NCBI GenBank assembly: GCA_019648995.1
Contig: BLXT01008189.1
Location: 6,470 to 27,109 of the forward strand
Length of the DNA: 20,640 nucleotides
Origin: Plakobranchus ocellatus
Lineage: Eukaryota; Mollusca; Gastropoda; Plakobranchidae
Direction: 5' to 3'
Below are positions 8,861 to 19,115 of the stretch, one piece after another. Positions within the stretch are counted from its first letter, which is position 1; every line of letters starts with the position of its first letter. Position numbers and translations under genes: made by a program. The notes below the pieces were generated by a model, which had not been told where the DNA came from, ran no database searches, and saw nothing but the letters and a program-made list of their open reading frames with translations.

Positions 8861-10500
8861 TTAATTTGATTTCCACCAAGTATCCCTTTCATAATCATCA
8901 TACGTACCTTGTCTGGAATAGACATTAGTGATCATGTTCCTCCACTCAAACCTATCCTCATTGAACTTCATAAAGTTGTTATTGCTACTTTGCCTATTGC
9001 CCATGGCTAAAGACTTTCAATAAAAGTTATTCTCTGTTTACCTCTACTGCGTTTGTCTTCAATCTTTCCAGTGATTGCTAAGTGAGTTCTAAACCCCTGT
9101 GTCGGCATATATGGCCTAAAAACTGTAGTTACCTCTGTCTTGTGGTTTTAATTAGTGATCGCTCAAGATTAGCCTCTTTCAGAACCAATTCATGGGACTT
9201 TTTTCTGTCTATGATATCCTCATCATTCTTCTGATAAACTACATCTCTACTGCTTCTAGATTTTTCTCTGCTTCCTTGTTCATTGCCCAGCACTCACTAC
9301 CATACAAAATACTGACCATACATATGTTTTCATTGCCCTCATTTTGGTTTTCTTACTTATGTTTCTATTTGCCAGTATTGGTTTCATTTTTTGGTATGTA
9401 TCTTTGGCAATGTTTATTCTCGTTATTTATTTTACTTTTGCATCTGCCATCTAATGTTATCAGGTATACTTAGAAATTTGAATTTCTAAGTATATTGTTT
9501 GATTTGTTCGCCTTGGCTAACGAGATTGCACTTGGGGTTAGAGGACTTCTTTGAGATGAACACACCTTTTGTTTTCTTTGCATTCAAAGACATTCTTTCG
9601 TTTTCTAAAACTACAGTAACTAAAAGTTTTTGGAGTTGTTCGCCAGATTCTGCTATTAAAACTGTATCATCTGCAAATCTGAGATTATCAAAATTCTTTC
9701 CATTTATTTTTAAGCCTGAAATACTATCAAGATTCTATAATATTATTTGACTATGCAGGTTAAAAAGATCATGAGACATTACACATCCCTGTCTCACACC
9801 TCTTTTGATGGATTTGAAATCGTTATGTTATCCTTCAAATCTTACAGATGCAGTCTGATCCCAATATAGATTTCTAATTACTCTCAGATCTTTCCCATAG
9901 ATGTCTAATTTTTCTAGCATACGAAACAGCGCTACATGTTTTACTTTGTCAAAGACCTTAGTATAATCAATCAAACAGAGGTGAAGATCTTTTTGCATTT
10001 CTATAAACCTTTCCATAAGTATTGACAAAGTGAATTTTGCGATTCTAGTCCCTTCATCAGGCATAAAACCAAACTGCTTTGGAGATATTTTTGGTCATAG
10101 ACTCTTGCGCATTCTATGCATCAAAACGCTCAAAAGGATGTGTGTAAAATATCTCGTTAAACTGATTGTTCTGAGAAGTTCACATTCTGTTGCTCCTGGT
10201 GTTTTAGGCAGTACTATAAACACAGATTTACAAAGATCTTCTGGAATTGTACCACTATCGTATATTGCATTAAGACGTTTTGTTGTCAGATCTATTCCTA
10301 AATTATCTAATGCTTTACTTATTTCTACTGATATTATCTGGTCCCGTGGCTTTTCCATTTCTCAATATCTTTATTGCTGCTTCCACCTCGTCTTTAAGGA
10401 TAGTTGGGCCTTGTGTGATTTTCTCTATTTTGGATTTTTTGCACTTATCATAAAATTTGTATTTCTTTCTTATCCATTAACATTGTTCCATCTTTTCATT
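8861..10500 (-). mobile_element. Non-LTR retrotransposon (LINE) reverse-transcriptase relic
   Basis: Minus-strand translation in shifting frames recovers a reverse transcriptase from its N-terminal side to its C-terminus. Readable blocks in order are KATGPDNIS and IPEDLCKSVFIVLPK (about 10220-10360), CLIDYTKVFDKVKH with the first catalytic Asp (about 9960), GVRQGCVMS (about 9800), and the catalytic FADD at 9666-9677. The late C-terminal W-R-x-M and RQGT blocks follow, ending at a TAA at 8861-8863. Several stops (for example soon after GVRQGCVMS) and frameshifts make it non-functional. No endonuclease domain is visible, so it is 5'-truncated. The pattern is RTE/CR1-like, but I cannot fix the clade by eye. 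It lies inside a roughly 2.9-kb insertion absent from the other G copy. Confidence 0.85.
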
Positions 10501-11480
10501 TGACGCATCCAGTATCCTTTTACCTTTTGGCAAATTGATTCTTGCATAACCTTTTTCTTCTCTGATCTCGCATGATAGGAAACAATTCGGTGAGACGATC
10601 ATGAATAAATAAAATAAACAGTTTCACTTTTTCTTGAGCTTAGGAGAAAGTTATCGTCTCTTCCTCGGATCAATGAGAATAAATTTTTTTGTATTTTTTG
10701 CTTTTCTTTTCAGGCTTTCAACGCACCTATGAAGTTATGGAGCATAAACCCAGAAATGAATAGAATGAAGAGGGGCTCAAAAGCTTTAGAGATTTAGAAA
10801 TAAAGAAAGACTAACGATATTGAATAAATAGTTTTTACTTTAATTTCATTAAATATGTACCAAATGTTTAAAACCTCAAGTAATAACATGTTACACACAA
10901 TTTGACTATATGCATAACTAGTAGAATAAGGCAAAACAGTATTTAAAAATTCTACATTTATAAACCCTACCCAGAAACAAAAAAGTAAATTATGCACAGT
11001 TCAATTAAGACTATGAAAAAAAATTATCTTCTAAAATTGTTTGACCAAATTAACAGCTTCAAGGAGGGATATAAAACCTAAATGAATAAATAAAAAAAAG
11101 ATAATAGTAAAAAGGTAAATTAAAATAAAACGTTAGAACTTTTTATCTACCCAGCATTGCTCTGAAGAAAAAGAAAAAGTGAGTAAAATTGATGCAACAA
11201 TAAGAAAAGATAATGAACCAATATTGACAACAATCACTTTCAATGGCATCAATGTCTTTAAAAGGTTTGATGGTTACTGAATGCTTTTTTTCTGGAAATC
11301 TGATTAAATTAAAATAATAAATCAATAACATTGCCCCGCGTATAGAGCCAAAATAATATTTACACACGTAGATAGATAACGCGATAGATCAAAATTTACA
11401 ATGATTTGAAAAAAGATTTATATTTTGTACGATTTTGCAAACAGTCAAACACATCTCTCTCATAAAGTCTGTAATAATAT
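10500..11480. other. Non-coding 3' part of G copy 1
   Basis: From about 10790 the sequence aligns to 17210 onward (shared agtttttactttaattt-like and cttcaaggaggga blocks). The stretch 11100-11480 is not present in the other copy. No gene is recognised, and the open frames are short and AT-driven. Confidence 0.5.
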
Positions 11481-12192
11481 CATCATGCTCATCGTGTGGC
11501 TATGATTGTTATGCAAGGATTAAATTAAATACATGATAAGGAGAAAGACATCAGGGAAACTAATCATCTTACGTACGTATTTGGAGTTTTCCGTATCTTC
11601 ATTAATTTACCATCTCCTCGACCCTGTCTTGGAATGCAACTAAAAATCTAATATGTCCATTTCTTTCAAATCAGCATTGTCCCATGCCTCTATTGTTACG
11701 CCTGTCTTAACTTTCATCCGATCTGAAACGACAAGGAGATGTTAAGAATAATTTGCAAAGTAAATTCAATTGCCTGTGTTTAATATTCGCAACAATGAAT
11801 AGCTTAGACAGTCATCTTGGTGTAATTTTTTCTCGATTTATTATCTTATTGCAGTTGTTTTTTTTTTTTATTTGATTTGAGTTCATTTTCTTATGTGTTG
11901 CTTTTTTGTCAATAAAAATATAAAAAAACATAAGTTTTATATCATTTTGACAATAATTAACAATATTTTGTACTTTATGCTTTGGTCGTTTACTTCTGAC
12001 ACAAAGTAGGCTGAAAGCCTTCCAGTCTGAACCACTTCTGAAAGATGTCAGACAGGGAGGTTATGAGATGAGATGAGCGTAACGACTATGTTTCTTGATA
12101 ATTTAACAAGATTCGTGACTTTTGTGCAGATGACATAGAAGTGGACACAATACGACACCAGAAACTCCCACAGAGCCGCAGAGAACAGAGAA

Positions 12193-12194
<2 letters not shown>

Positions 12195-12239
<45 letters not shown>

Positions 12240-12240
12240 T

Positions 12241-12271
<31 letters not shown>

Positions 12272-12277
12272 GAGAGA
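12195..12277. repeat. (GA)n microsatellite, expanded and interrupted
   Basis: This is a GA tract of about 83 bp with a tagataga interruption near 12236 and a ggg interruption near 12260. It corresponds to 388-430. Confidence 0.95.
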
Positions 12278-12914
12278 TCTAATATCAAAAGATCGTCCCT
12301 GCCCTAGGTCAGGGGATAGATAAACATGAAATTGAACGCTTAGTGCATGTTTAACATACGTGAACGTTCTTCTTGTCTCTAATCGCACGGACCAGATGTA
12401 TCTTACACACTAGGAAAAAAATGAGCGGACACAGAGAGAAGCAAGAACGAAGGAATCGGAGAACACAGGTTCACACATGAAGGTTAATGAAAAACAAGGT
12501 TTATTTTAATTTTAAAAGCAAAAAACCCCACCTAAAACAGACCAAATCGTAAACCAAATGTCAAACGCCCAACACGCAAGGTATCATGTTTTTCATCAAA
12601 CTAACCAGAAGTAAAATAAATGTGTTTTGCAGTTGTTTGTTTTTCTTTTTTAGAAAAACCAATGAATAAGTGCGAATTGAATTTGTGTTCTACTTGTTGC
12701 ACTGACATTGTGCTTAATAATTTGACGTTTATTTTCATTATTTTTATGTTTGTATAACTCTTAATAAGCGCCACATAAATAAAGTTAAAAAGCGCACACC
12801 TTTTTTGTCCCCCAGGAATTTTCACCGCTGTACTGTACACAGCCATTGTTGTTATTAGCACATTATTTCATGGTCTTTACTTCAACAGCGTTTGACTTTG
12901 TATGGTAACTATAA

Positions 12915-13270
12915 GGTCAAGCCCACACTGGATGCAGCAGTTAAATTGTTCAACACAACATGTATGGACATACTCTAGTTTCATTGCAGCTAGAGCACAC
13001 CAAGTCAGCTGCTATTATCATCTTGGCGAAGCGTCGGAGTTAACCTTTGTGTTTTACAGCCTCGTCTTACGTCAGTGGCTTTATTGAATAAGGAAAAGTG
13101 GGGTACCATTACGTGCTTAATTCTACTGACCGTTGCCGTGCGAACCACGAGGCCAGTCTTGTTACGCAAACTATCAGACTAACTTTTAACTTGGTAGAGC
13201 GCATTAACTGCGACATCAGTCCTTCTCATCAGCTGTTACAAGTCACGTTGCCTTCAGTTTGGGCTTAACC
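12915..13270. mobile_element. Older, full-length copy of the same MITE family (356 bp)
   Basis: It starts ggtcaagcccacactggatg and ends with an imperfect inverted match (ccttcagtttgggcttaacc). Read in reverse complement, the 15480-15830 element matches it along its length, sharing blocks such as cttacgtcagtggcttt, attctactgaccgttgcc and aactgcgacatcagtcctt. The inverted repeats carry mismatches and the flanks (TAA / TTA) no longer match exactly, so it is older than the 15480 copy. It is present in both units and so predates the duplication. Confidence 0.85.
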
Positions 13271-13462
13271 TTAAAGATAGCTCTAACAAAGTAGTTATCA
13301 AATTGTAGGAAATTGAATGCGCAAAAGTTATTTCTATTTCGGATGATCGTAAATTTGCATCTCGTTTGTTATAAGTGAACCGCATTTTGCAGCTTGGTGT
13401 ACATATCAGAAGTGGCGCTGAGGAATAGAAAAAAAGAACAACAAAAACATGGCGCTCTGTAG

Positions 13463-13800
13463 AAATTGACGATGGATAAAAATACACCGCAATACAAACT
13501 CACAAAAGAGAACTTTACATATAATATTACTTTTTACAAAATGTGCAATGAAGCAAACAACAAAATCTACCACAGCCAGGAGCAGACCTTGCAACAACCC
13601 TGGAACTTTATCAGGCAGTCTGGCTTCATGGACCGCTCGACGTCTGCGATCAAATGCTACTCACTGTTTCCATATCAACCAGACATGTATATATGTGTTA
13701 CCTGGCCACGGAGTGACCCGTCAATCAATTATTTACCATACTTAGCGCCGCTCACACAGCATTGCTTATGGGTAACTACAGTCAGAAAAAAAAATTAATA
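13463..13800. other. Second copy of the GC-richer unknown segment
   Basis: This is the counterpart of 1190-1540. One extra T in a run (acttttt versus actttt) and later indels shift the reading frame between copies. I see no homology to a known protein family in any frame. Confidence 0.4.
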
Positions 13801-14619
13801 AATAATGTATATTCATCTGATAAGACACATTAAAAGCTAGACAATAACATTATTCTGAATGCAAAAAAAATTTAAGGTTTGGAAAAAAAATTACATTGAA
13901 GAAATTAATATTAGATCTCTATAGGTGGTCTATTTAACAGTTTTAGAACTATGGCTTAGACTAGAAATCTATTTAAGCCTCGATCAGTAATGTAACTCAA
14001 AGCTCTATCAAAAGTCTAGATCTGAAAGTTAGATTAAGATCTAGATCCAGATCATATTTCGAATCCAGAAAGAGAAGCTTAAGGACCTATGCTAACATCT
14101 GAGACTACACTCTTCAACCGCTAATATTTTTTAAATGTAGATCTAAGCTTTTTGTTGTGAACTCTAAAATCTAGATCACTAATGGTTAGAATGTAAAACG
14201 TAGACTCCAGCCTATCTAAACTTTCATTAAGCAATCAGCCTTTAGAATGTTAGATTGTGTTCAATTTTTTTCTTTGAAAGAGATTCAAAGTGTCATTTTG
14301 GAGTAAGAAAAGCATAGCTTAAGATCCAGATATAAAAGCTTTTGTTCTACTCTAGCTCTCGACTAAGCTTCTAAGCAATAGTAGGCCATTTCTATCCATC
14401 ACCTTCCGCTTTTATCGCAATAAAAAATTGTTGAATTAGTACGAGGAAGCAGTTTCTTTTATCTCTGAGGTTATCTTGTATCTTTCTTTTCATATTGAAC
14501 ACGAAGATAGGTAGATTATATTCCACTGAAAATAAATCTTGATCAGTGAACGGTTTCGAAGGAGATAGCGGAGAAAGGTCTCAGGTTAACAATAATACAT
14601 ACACACACAAATACATATC

Positions 14620-14647
<28 letters not shown>
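14620..14647. repeat. (CA)n microsatellite
   Basis: This is a pure CA tract of 28 bp. The corresponding place in copy 1 (about 2245-2285) is CA-rich but heavily interrupted. Confidence 0.9.
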
Positions 14648-14650
<3 letters not shown>

Positions 14651-14662
14651 AGTTTGAATGGT

Positions 14663-15241
14663 TTATAGACACCAGCAGGAGAGAATTATAAACAAAATGA
14701 TCAAATATACCTTTCTTTCGATTTCTAATTCCACATCGGGGCTTTCTCTGTCCCTGGTATATGTATATTGCTCTTCATTGGGAAACCTGTCGCAGTTATT
14801 CTTGCACCATTTGTTGTCATTATGATTCCTGCAGTCTCGCTCACATTGCCCGTAGACGGACAACCAATCCTTGCAGATAGTTCTGATGGTTCCAATGACT
14901 AGCTTTCTCCAACATCTCCGCTTACACGTTTTGGATAAAGTTGCATTCAGACGTTTGGGACAGTTTTGTTCACACCATGGAGTGTTACGAAACTCAAGAC
15001 AATAATCCCGGCACAGTTTGCTGTCTTTGTTTCGTGCACAGCGCTGCTCACATGACGGCCTATCCATCAAACGTCCTAACGATGTATCAGCTTTGATGGT
15101 AGGTCGACGGCTGGGCTTGGGTTCATTAAATTTGGGACTTTCAGGTTTATGGCTTGCTTTAAAGACCGTGAAGTTTTCGCGAGACTCTATTTGTGTGACC
15201 ATATTGAAAATTCCGAAGTCCTGTATGTATAGATACAGCAA
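14663..15241 (-). CDS. Cysteine-rich protein exon with regularly spaced CxxxC pairs
   Basis: I do not recognise the family. The open frame is 192 codons, but its first codon is TTG, so it is probably an internal exon rather than a whole gene. Possible acceptors are ATACAG at about 15221 or AAATAG at about 15187, and a possible donor is AAAG|GTATAT at about 14710. If that donor is used, the hydrophobic C-terminal tail (ILFIILSCWCL) is intron and not protein. The core has 13 cysteines spaced C-x3-C-x8-C-x3-C-x8-C-x3-C-x11-C-x3-C-x12-C-x9-C-x3-C-x8-C-x3-C, with charged and Asn-rich loops. The N-terminal part is Pro/Lys/Ser-rich (KASHKPESPK). CxxxC pairs of this type are typical of disulphide-stapled helical hairpins in small secreted proteins, but that is analogy only. 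It lies head-to-head with the galectin gene, and its counterpart at 2360-2909 is broken. Confidence 0.55.
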   Translation of the reverse strand: MLYLYIQDFGIFNMVTQIESRENFTVFKASHKPESPKFNEPKPSRRPTIKADTSLGRLMDRPSCEQRCARNKDSKLCRDYCLEFRNTPWCEQNCPKRLNATLSKTCKRRCWRKLVIGTIRTICKDWLSVYGQCERDCRNHNDNKWCKNNCDRFPNEEQYTYTRDRESPDVELEIERKVYLIILFIILSCWCL

Positions 15242-15479
15242 TCGGCCATTCTTATTTATAAGGAAATTAAATCTGATGGATCCTTAAATATTCAAAATAG
15301 TTTCAAAGAACAAAACAGCAATCGGCCATTTTTATTTAGCATACAACTTGTTCAGTTTCATCTTTCCCTAAAAGTTCATTCAAATGTTCTAAATCTGCTT
15401 ACAGAGGTTTTATGTCGCCAATTTTTTGCCTCTAAACACAAAGAGGCACCAAATTGTCATGTACATCATTTGCATCTTA

Positions 15480-15830
15480 GCGTAGGCCCACACTGGAGGC
15501 GACCCAACTTGTCATGGCTAACTTGAAGGACTGATGTCGCAGTTATTGTGCGCTACCCACCGACAAGTTAGCCTGATAATTTGCGTAACAAGACCGGTGT
15601 TGTGTTTCGCGTGGCAACGGTCAGTAGAATTGTGCGTGGTCACGTAACGGCATCCTCCTTTCCCTTATCCAACAAAGCCACTGACGTAAGACCAGGCTGT
15701 AAAACACAAAAGATAGCTCCGACGCTTCGACAAGTTTCCGACTTGGTGTGCGCTCGTACCAAAGAAAGAGAGTATTTCAAAACATGTATTGTTGGACACG
15801 TGAACTGCTGCCTCCAGTGTGGGCCTACGC
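15480..15830. mobile_element. PIF/Harbinger-like MITE, intact (351 bp)
   Basis: The two ends are perfect 21-bp inverted repeats (core GTAGGCCCACACTGGAGGC), flanked by TTA at 15477-15479 and 15831-15833. The homologous site in segment X copy 1 (catttacatcttacaatgaccgc, about 3210-3235) has a single TTA and no insert. A 3-bp TTA/TAA duplication is the hallmark of PIF/Harbinger transposons. There is no transposase; the open frames inside are incidental. It is related to the older copy at 12915-13270, in opposite orientation. Confidence 0.9.
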
Positions 15831-16374
15831 TTACAATGACCGCCTCAAAGTAAGGGCAGTAAACCAAAATGTATATAGCAGTGAAATCTCTGAGTAAGCA
15901 ATTTTTATCATTAAGACCTCTTGCTTTACCCAATGGTTTTTAATGGACTGTCAACTGAAAGCATAGCCATTTTTGGGGGTTTGTTTTCTTGGTTTTCGAA
16001 CACTTTCGCTCATAATTGTAGATATAACCATGATATGAACAACTTGTGGATCTAGACTGCATAGCAAAAGTGTATTGAGGCCTGTGCTGTAAGGATGCAT
16101 AACACAACATGTTGTCCACATTCTCTGTCAGTGCATCCTCCCCGGCTTCACTTATCATATCTTAGGGTAAAAATACAACCAAACATGTCAATAAACACTT
16201 TTTTGTTAAAGACTATATCAGTGCCAGATCATTACACTATCTTGTGATTTCTAAGAGGAATCTGTAATCTGCTAGAATGAAGCTAATTTCATATGACTTG
16301 AAGGGTAGAAAATAGAGCTTCAACGTTGAAATGATCCGATATTACTGCCATTGAAAAATTTATAATCTCAACAG

Positions 16375-16422
16375 GCTGAACAAAAACTAATCGCCGGACG
16401 TTATTTCTATCCCACGGACAGA
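16375..16422 (+). other. Likely 5' UTR exon start of the truncated galectin paralogue (acceptor at 16373-16374)
   Basis: The sequence aatctcaacag|gctgaac matches the acceptor-like site of the intact copy, followed by 48 bases before the ATG. The pyrimidine tract is weaker than in the intact copy. Conservation of the AG and of the spacing supports a shared splice site. Confidence 0.4.
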
Positions 16423-16977
16423 ATGTACTTGCATTACTGGGTTCCGCTTTTCGTGACCCTGTCTTTCATGTCTGGCGAGTGTGACCTTACGCCCTGTTAT
16501 GACAGTGTTGTGCCTGGAAATGTGACAGGGGTCTCGTGCCAGGAAGATCAGACGCCTGACATGACCTCATCACGGTGTGCAATACGGTGTCATGCTGCTC
16601 TTGACTGTCGAGCCGCCATTGCTGTTTGCAGTTCCTCGGCTTGTTTCTGCACCCACTGCGCTGACATTTTTAACAACGATTTCGCAGCTGTAGGCGTGGA
16701 GTCTCATCTCAAAGGGCGGGTCTTCGCAAAATATCTTGCCTTTCCACCCGGTCGACAGATTTCGATACCAAATGGTTTGTCAGTTGGACAAGTTTTCCGT
16801 GTCATGGTAGAACTCACAAATTATGTGACAAGCCTCAAATATCTGTATAACGGAAATACTTATATTGCCTTTTTAATTGACAGCTTTAACATTACTTTCA
16901 CTGATGGACTATTAAACTTCTCTAGGACCACAATACAGAAAACTGTAAACTTTCTAGCATTTTTTTTACTTATTTGA
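16423..16977 (+). pseudogene. Truncated paralogue of the PAN-like/galectin gene
   Basis: This 184-residue open frame is the unit-2 copy of the gene at 6829-7557. It starts at the matching ATG, and a signal peptide (about 1-18, ending FMSG) and the cysteine-rich region are kept, with one extra cysteine at residue 25. The lectin domain is cut at residue 153, within the FLID that precedes R155 in the intact copy. Alignment shows that about 274 bp matching 7288-7561 are missing. The last 31 residues are read from what is 3' untranslated sequence in the intact copy and end in a hydrophobic run (FLAFFLLI). The gene has therefore lost the galectin core, including the N, W, E and R contact positions. 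It could still make a short secreted cysteine-rich protein, because no stop or frameshift precedes the deletion. I call it a pseudogene with reservation; expression data would decide. Confidence 0.7.
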
Positions 16978-18196
16978 AAAAACATGTATTATTGGTGGAA
17001 AGGTAAATTTTTTACTGGTCTGCAACTGTTCGCTAATTATTTGGTTTACAAATTAAAGATAATTATTTTGAGTTACAACAATCGTTCAAATTAATAAGTT
17101 GAAACATCCTTCAAAAAGCACGAGAGATTGCGATGTTAATGAATGATGTAATTGAAAAAAATTATGACAAAACTAAACTTACAATCACATTTGTTGAAAT
17201 TCAACGATTTAGAGCTTTAACGAGATTGAAATAGAGAAGAACAAATAATATTCTTTAAGTGAATAGTTTCGTTTTTTATTTTAATAAAGATGCATCAAAG
17301 TTTTAAAATGGAAAGTATTAACAAGTTACACACTATTCGGCTATATCCAAAATTTTAAGAAATAAGACAAAGCAATATTGAAAAATTTAAAATTTATAAT
17401 CCTTGTGCCGTAAGAAGAAAGTAAGTTATACCTGGATTTATTACGATCAGGTGAAAATAGTCTTCCCAATATCCGAACAAATAAACAACTTCAAGGAAGG
17501 AGAGAAAACCTAAAATAAATAAAGAAATAAGGAAATAAACGTCATCATGTTCTTCGTGTGGCCACAATTACCATACAAAGATTACACTTTAATGGATACA
17601 TAGCTGAATCAATCACATAAACTAAGGGTTTTACTTTCGTATTAGGTTCCTGTCAGTATTTTCATTAATTCATGCTCTCTCCTATCTTAACTTGGAATGA
17701 AACTCAATGATTGTTTCTTAAGCACAATGACCCCAGTGTTCATTATTCCTTGCTTTTTAAACCAAAGTTTCAGCGTTTTGAAATATCTATTGTCTCATGT
17801 CCCTGCTGTTACGTGTGTCTCAACATTTCCCGGATCTGACACGTGAAAGAACTGTCAAAAATTATTTTCAAAATAAATACCATTACTTTTGTCTAATATT
17901 CGCAACAATGAATAGCACAGAAAGTCATACTGGTATAATGGAATTTCATAAAAGCAATTGGGGTGTGTAATATAAACTGAACTGTTAAGCTTAAAAAGAC
18001 AACAAAAAACCCCCCAAAATATACGGTTTAAGAAACATTAAACACTTTAAGTGGCTTACCGGAATCTAGATTTTTACTTTGATTCAAATCAATATTTAAG
18101 CAAATATTGCTTGGAATTATTTTTACATACCATTTGCCTTTTGCTCTCTAACTCTCTTTGACTGCTCTCTGCCTCTCACTCTGACTCTTTCTTATC

Positions 18197-18200
<4 letters not shown>

Positions 18201-18242
<42 letters not shown>

Positions 18243-18245
18243 GCC
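18201..18245. repeat. (CT)n microsatellite in a pyrimidine-rich tract
   Basis: A CT run is embedded in a pyrimidine-rich strand region from about 18136 to 18292 (tctctgcctctcactctgac and similar). It lies in the unique stretch between G copy 2 and Y copy 2. Confidence 0.9.
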
Positions 18246-18756
18246 TCTCTTTAGCACTTTTCTTTTTCTGTCTGTCTGTCTCTCTCACTGCAGATATAAG
18301 TATATAAATAATTGTGCATTAAGAGGATTGATTCTGCATTATCTACTGTGCTTTTGACTCTTATTTACTCCGTATTCTTTTTGTGTATGGTGAATTTTTC
18401 GGCCTAAAGGAGTTCCTTGGAAAAAAAATTGATAAGCATTTATTGTGCTTATTCTGCAAAAATTGAATAAAATATGTTGCTCAAAATGAGAACATTTTAC
18501 TTATGCAATTATCGCAGGTTTATTGAGAATAAAAGGTTAAAGTAATAAAATATTCGAAAGGAAACTTTATTTCATGTCAGTTTAAAAATGCATTGTAATC
18601 GATTGCCTAACCTTATACAACAGCAACGTGCACTACCTATTCAATTACAGCTAATCTACACCTTATATTTAAAAGAAAGCAGACATACCATTTGAAACTA
18701 TTGTTTTGTAAGAGTTATAACTTGTTGTTACAATTTAAAAATTAATGGAAATTTTA

Positions 18757-18810
18757 TTTCTAGTATTGAATAAAGGCTGACATTTTCTAGTATTGAATAA
18801 AAGCTGACAT
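18757..18810. repeat. 27-bp tandem duplication
   Basis: Two adjacent copies of a 27-bp unit (starting tttctagtattgaataaa and ending gctgacat) occupy 18757-18783 and 18784-18810 and differ at one base. Confidence 0.9.
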
Positions 18811-19115
18811 CTTGCCCGGACACCTTCAAATGATTATTTCAACATGTTAGGCGGAATAGGGCCCCAAGGAAAATAATGAAGTTTAAAAAGCTTTCAATTC
18901 TTAAAAATAAAGACTAGAGTTGTGTTTTCGTTCAAGTCACGTGAATTCTATCTTGTCTTCTTCAAGCAAATCAGTTCAAGTCAGTGTCTCTTAATCCTAT
19001 ATCAACTAATATAACGTGTATTCGAACTATTTGATACAGCCCCTAGATGAGACCAAGTCCTCTTTACAAACTGCTCTTGTGGGAGGCAAACCCAGAATCT
19101 ATCAGCCAGAAGCTT

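Larger units (their letters stand above)
5650..11817 (+). repeat. Segment G, copy 1 (interrupted by an insertion of about 2.9 kb)
   Basis: Segment G carries the galectin-like gene. Its first part (about 5690-6130) resembles both 3151-3376 and 15406-15986, so the 5' end of G and the 3' end of X share a common repeat. Its far end (10790-11817) aligns to 17210-17935, ending in the shared aatattcgcaacaatgaat. Between about 7866 and 10790 copy 1 holds DNA absent from copy 2, including the LINE relic. A further stretch of about 370 bp (11100-11480) also has no counterpart in copy 2. Confidence 0.8.
11818..15986 (+). repeat. Segment X, copy 2 of the duplicated locus
   Basis: This is the second copy of segment X. 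It begins directly after the 3' tail of segment G and follows copy 1 landmark by landmark. It is longer than copy 1 because it keeps 121 bp at about 12539-12659, 306 bp at 12764-13069 and a MITE at 15480-15830. It has itself lost about 142 bp near 15234, replaced by a short duplicated filler. After about 15986 (following a shared tttttgggggtttgttt) it continues into segment G, whereas copy 1 switches to segment Y. Confidence 0.9.
15400..17935 (+). repeat. Segment G, copy 2 (compact form)
   Basis: This aligns to copy 1 through the galectin-like gene and its flanks, but lacks the LINE-containing insertion, the SINE at 6287-6442 and a 154-bp stretch bracketed by 11-bp repeats at 5856-6031. Its start overlaps the 3' end of segment X copy 2, because X and G share sequence there. 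It ends at about 17935 and is followed by sequence not found elsewhere in the window. Confidence 0.8.
17936..19115. other. Unique spacer between G copy 2 and Y copy 2
   Basis: After the shared G tail (gaatagcacagaaagtcatac) the sequence leaves the pattern of unit 1, where segment X would follow. It holds the CT tract and the 27-bp tandem duplication. No gene is recognised. Confidence 0.6.

Noticed and set aside
10030..10503. 157-codon plus-strand frame
   Set aside because: It is antisense to the LINE reverse-transcriptase relic, whose motifs are clear on the minus strand.
388..12277. CRISPR-like or phage-like repeat arrays
   Set aside because: The repeats are simple microsatellites or duplicated segments in a eukaryotic context; there are no regular spacers and no cas or phage genes.
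12086..12388. Ser/Leu-repeat frames over the GA tract (also at 305-514)
   Set aside because: The repetitive protein is a by-product of the GA microsatellite.
15581..15933. Overlapping open frames on both strands (90 and 97 codons)
   Set aside because: They lie largely within the MITE at 15480-15830 and reflect its GC-richer sequence, not a gene.
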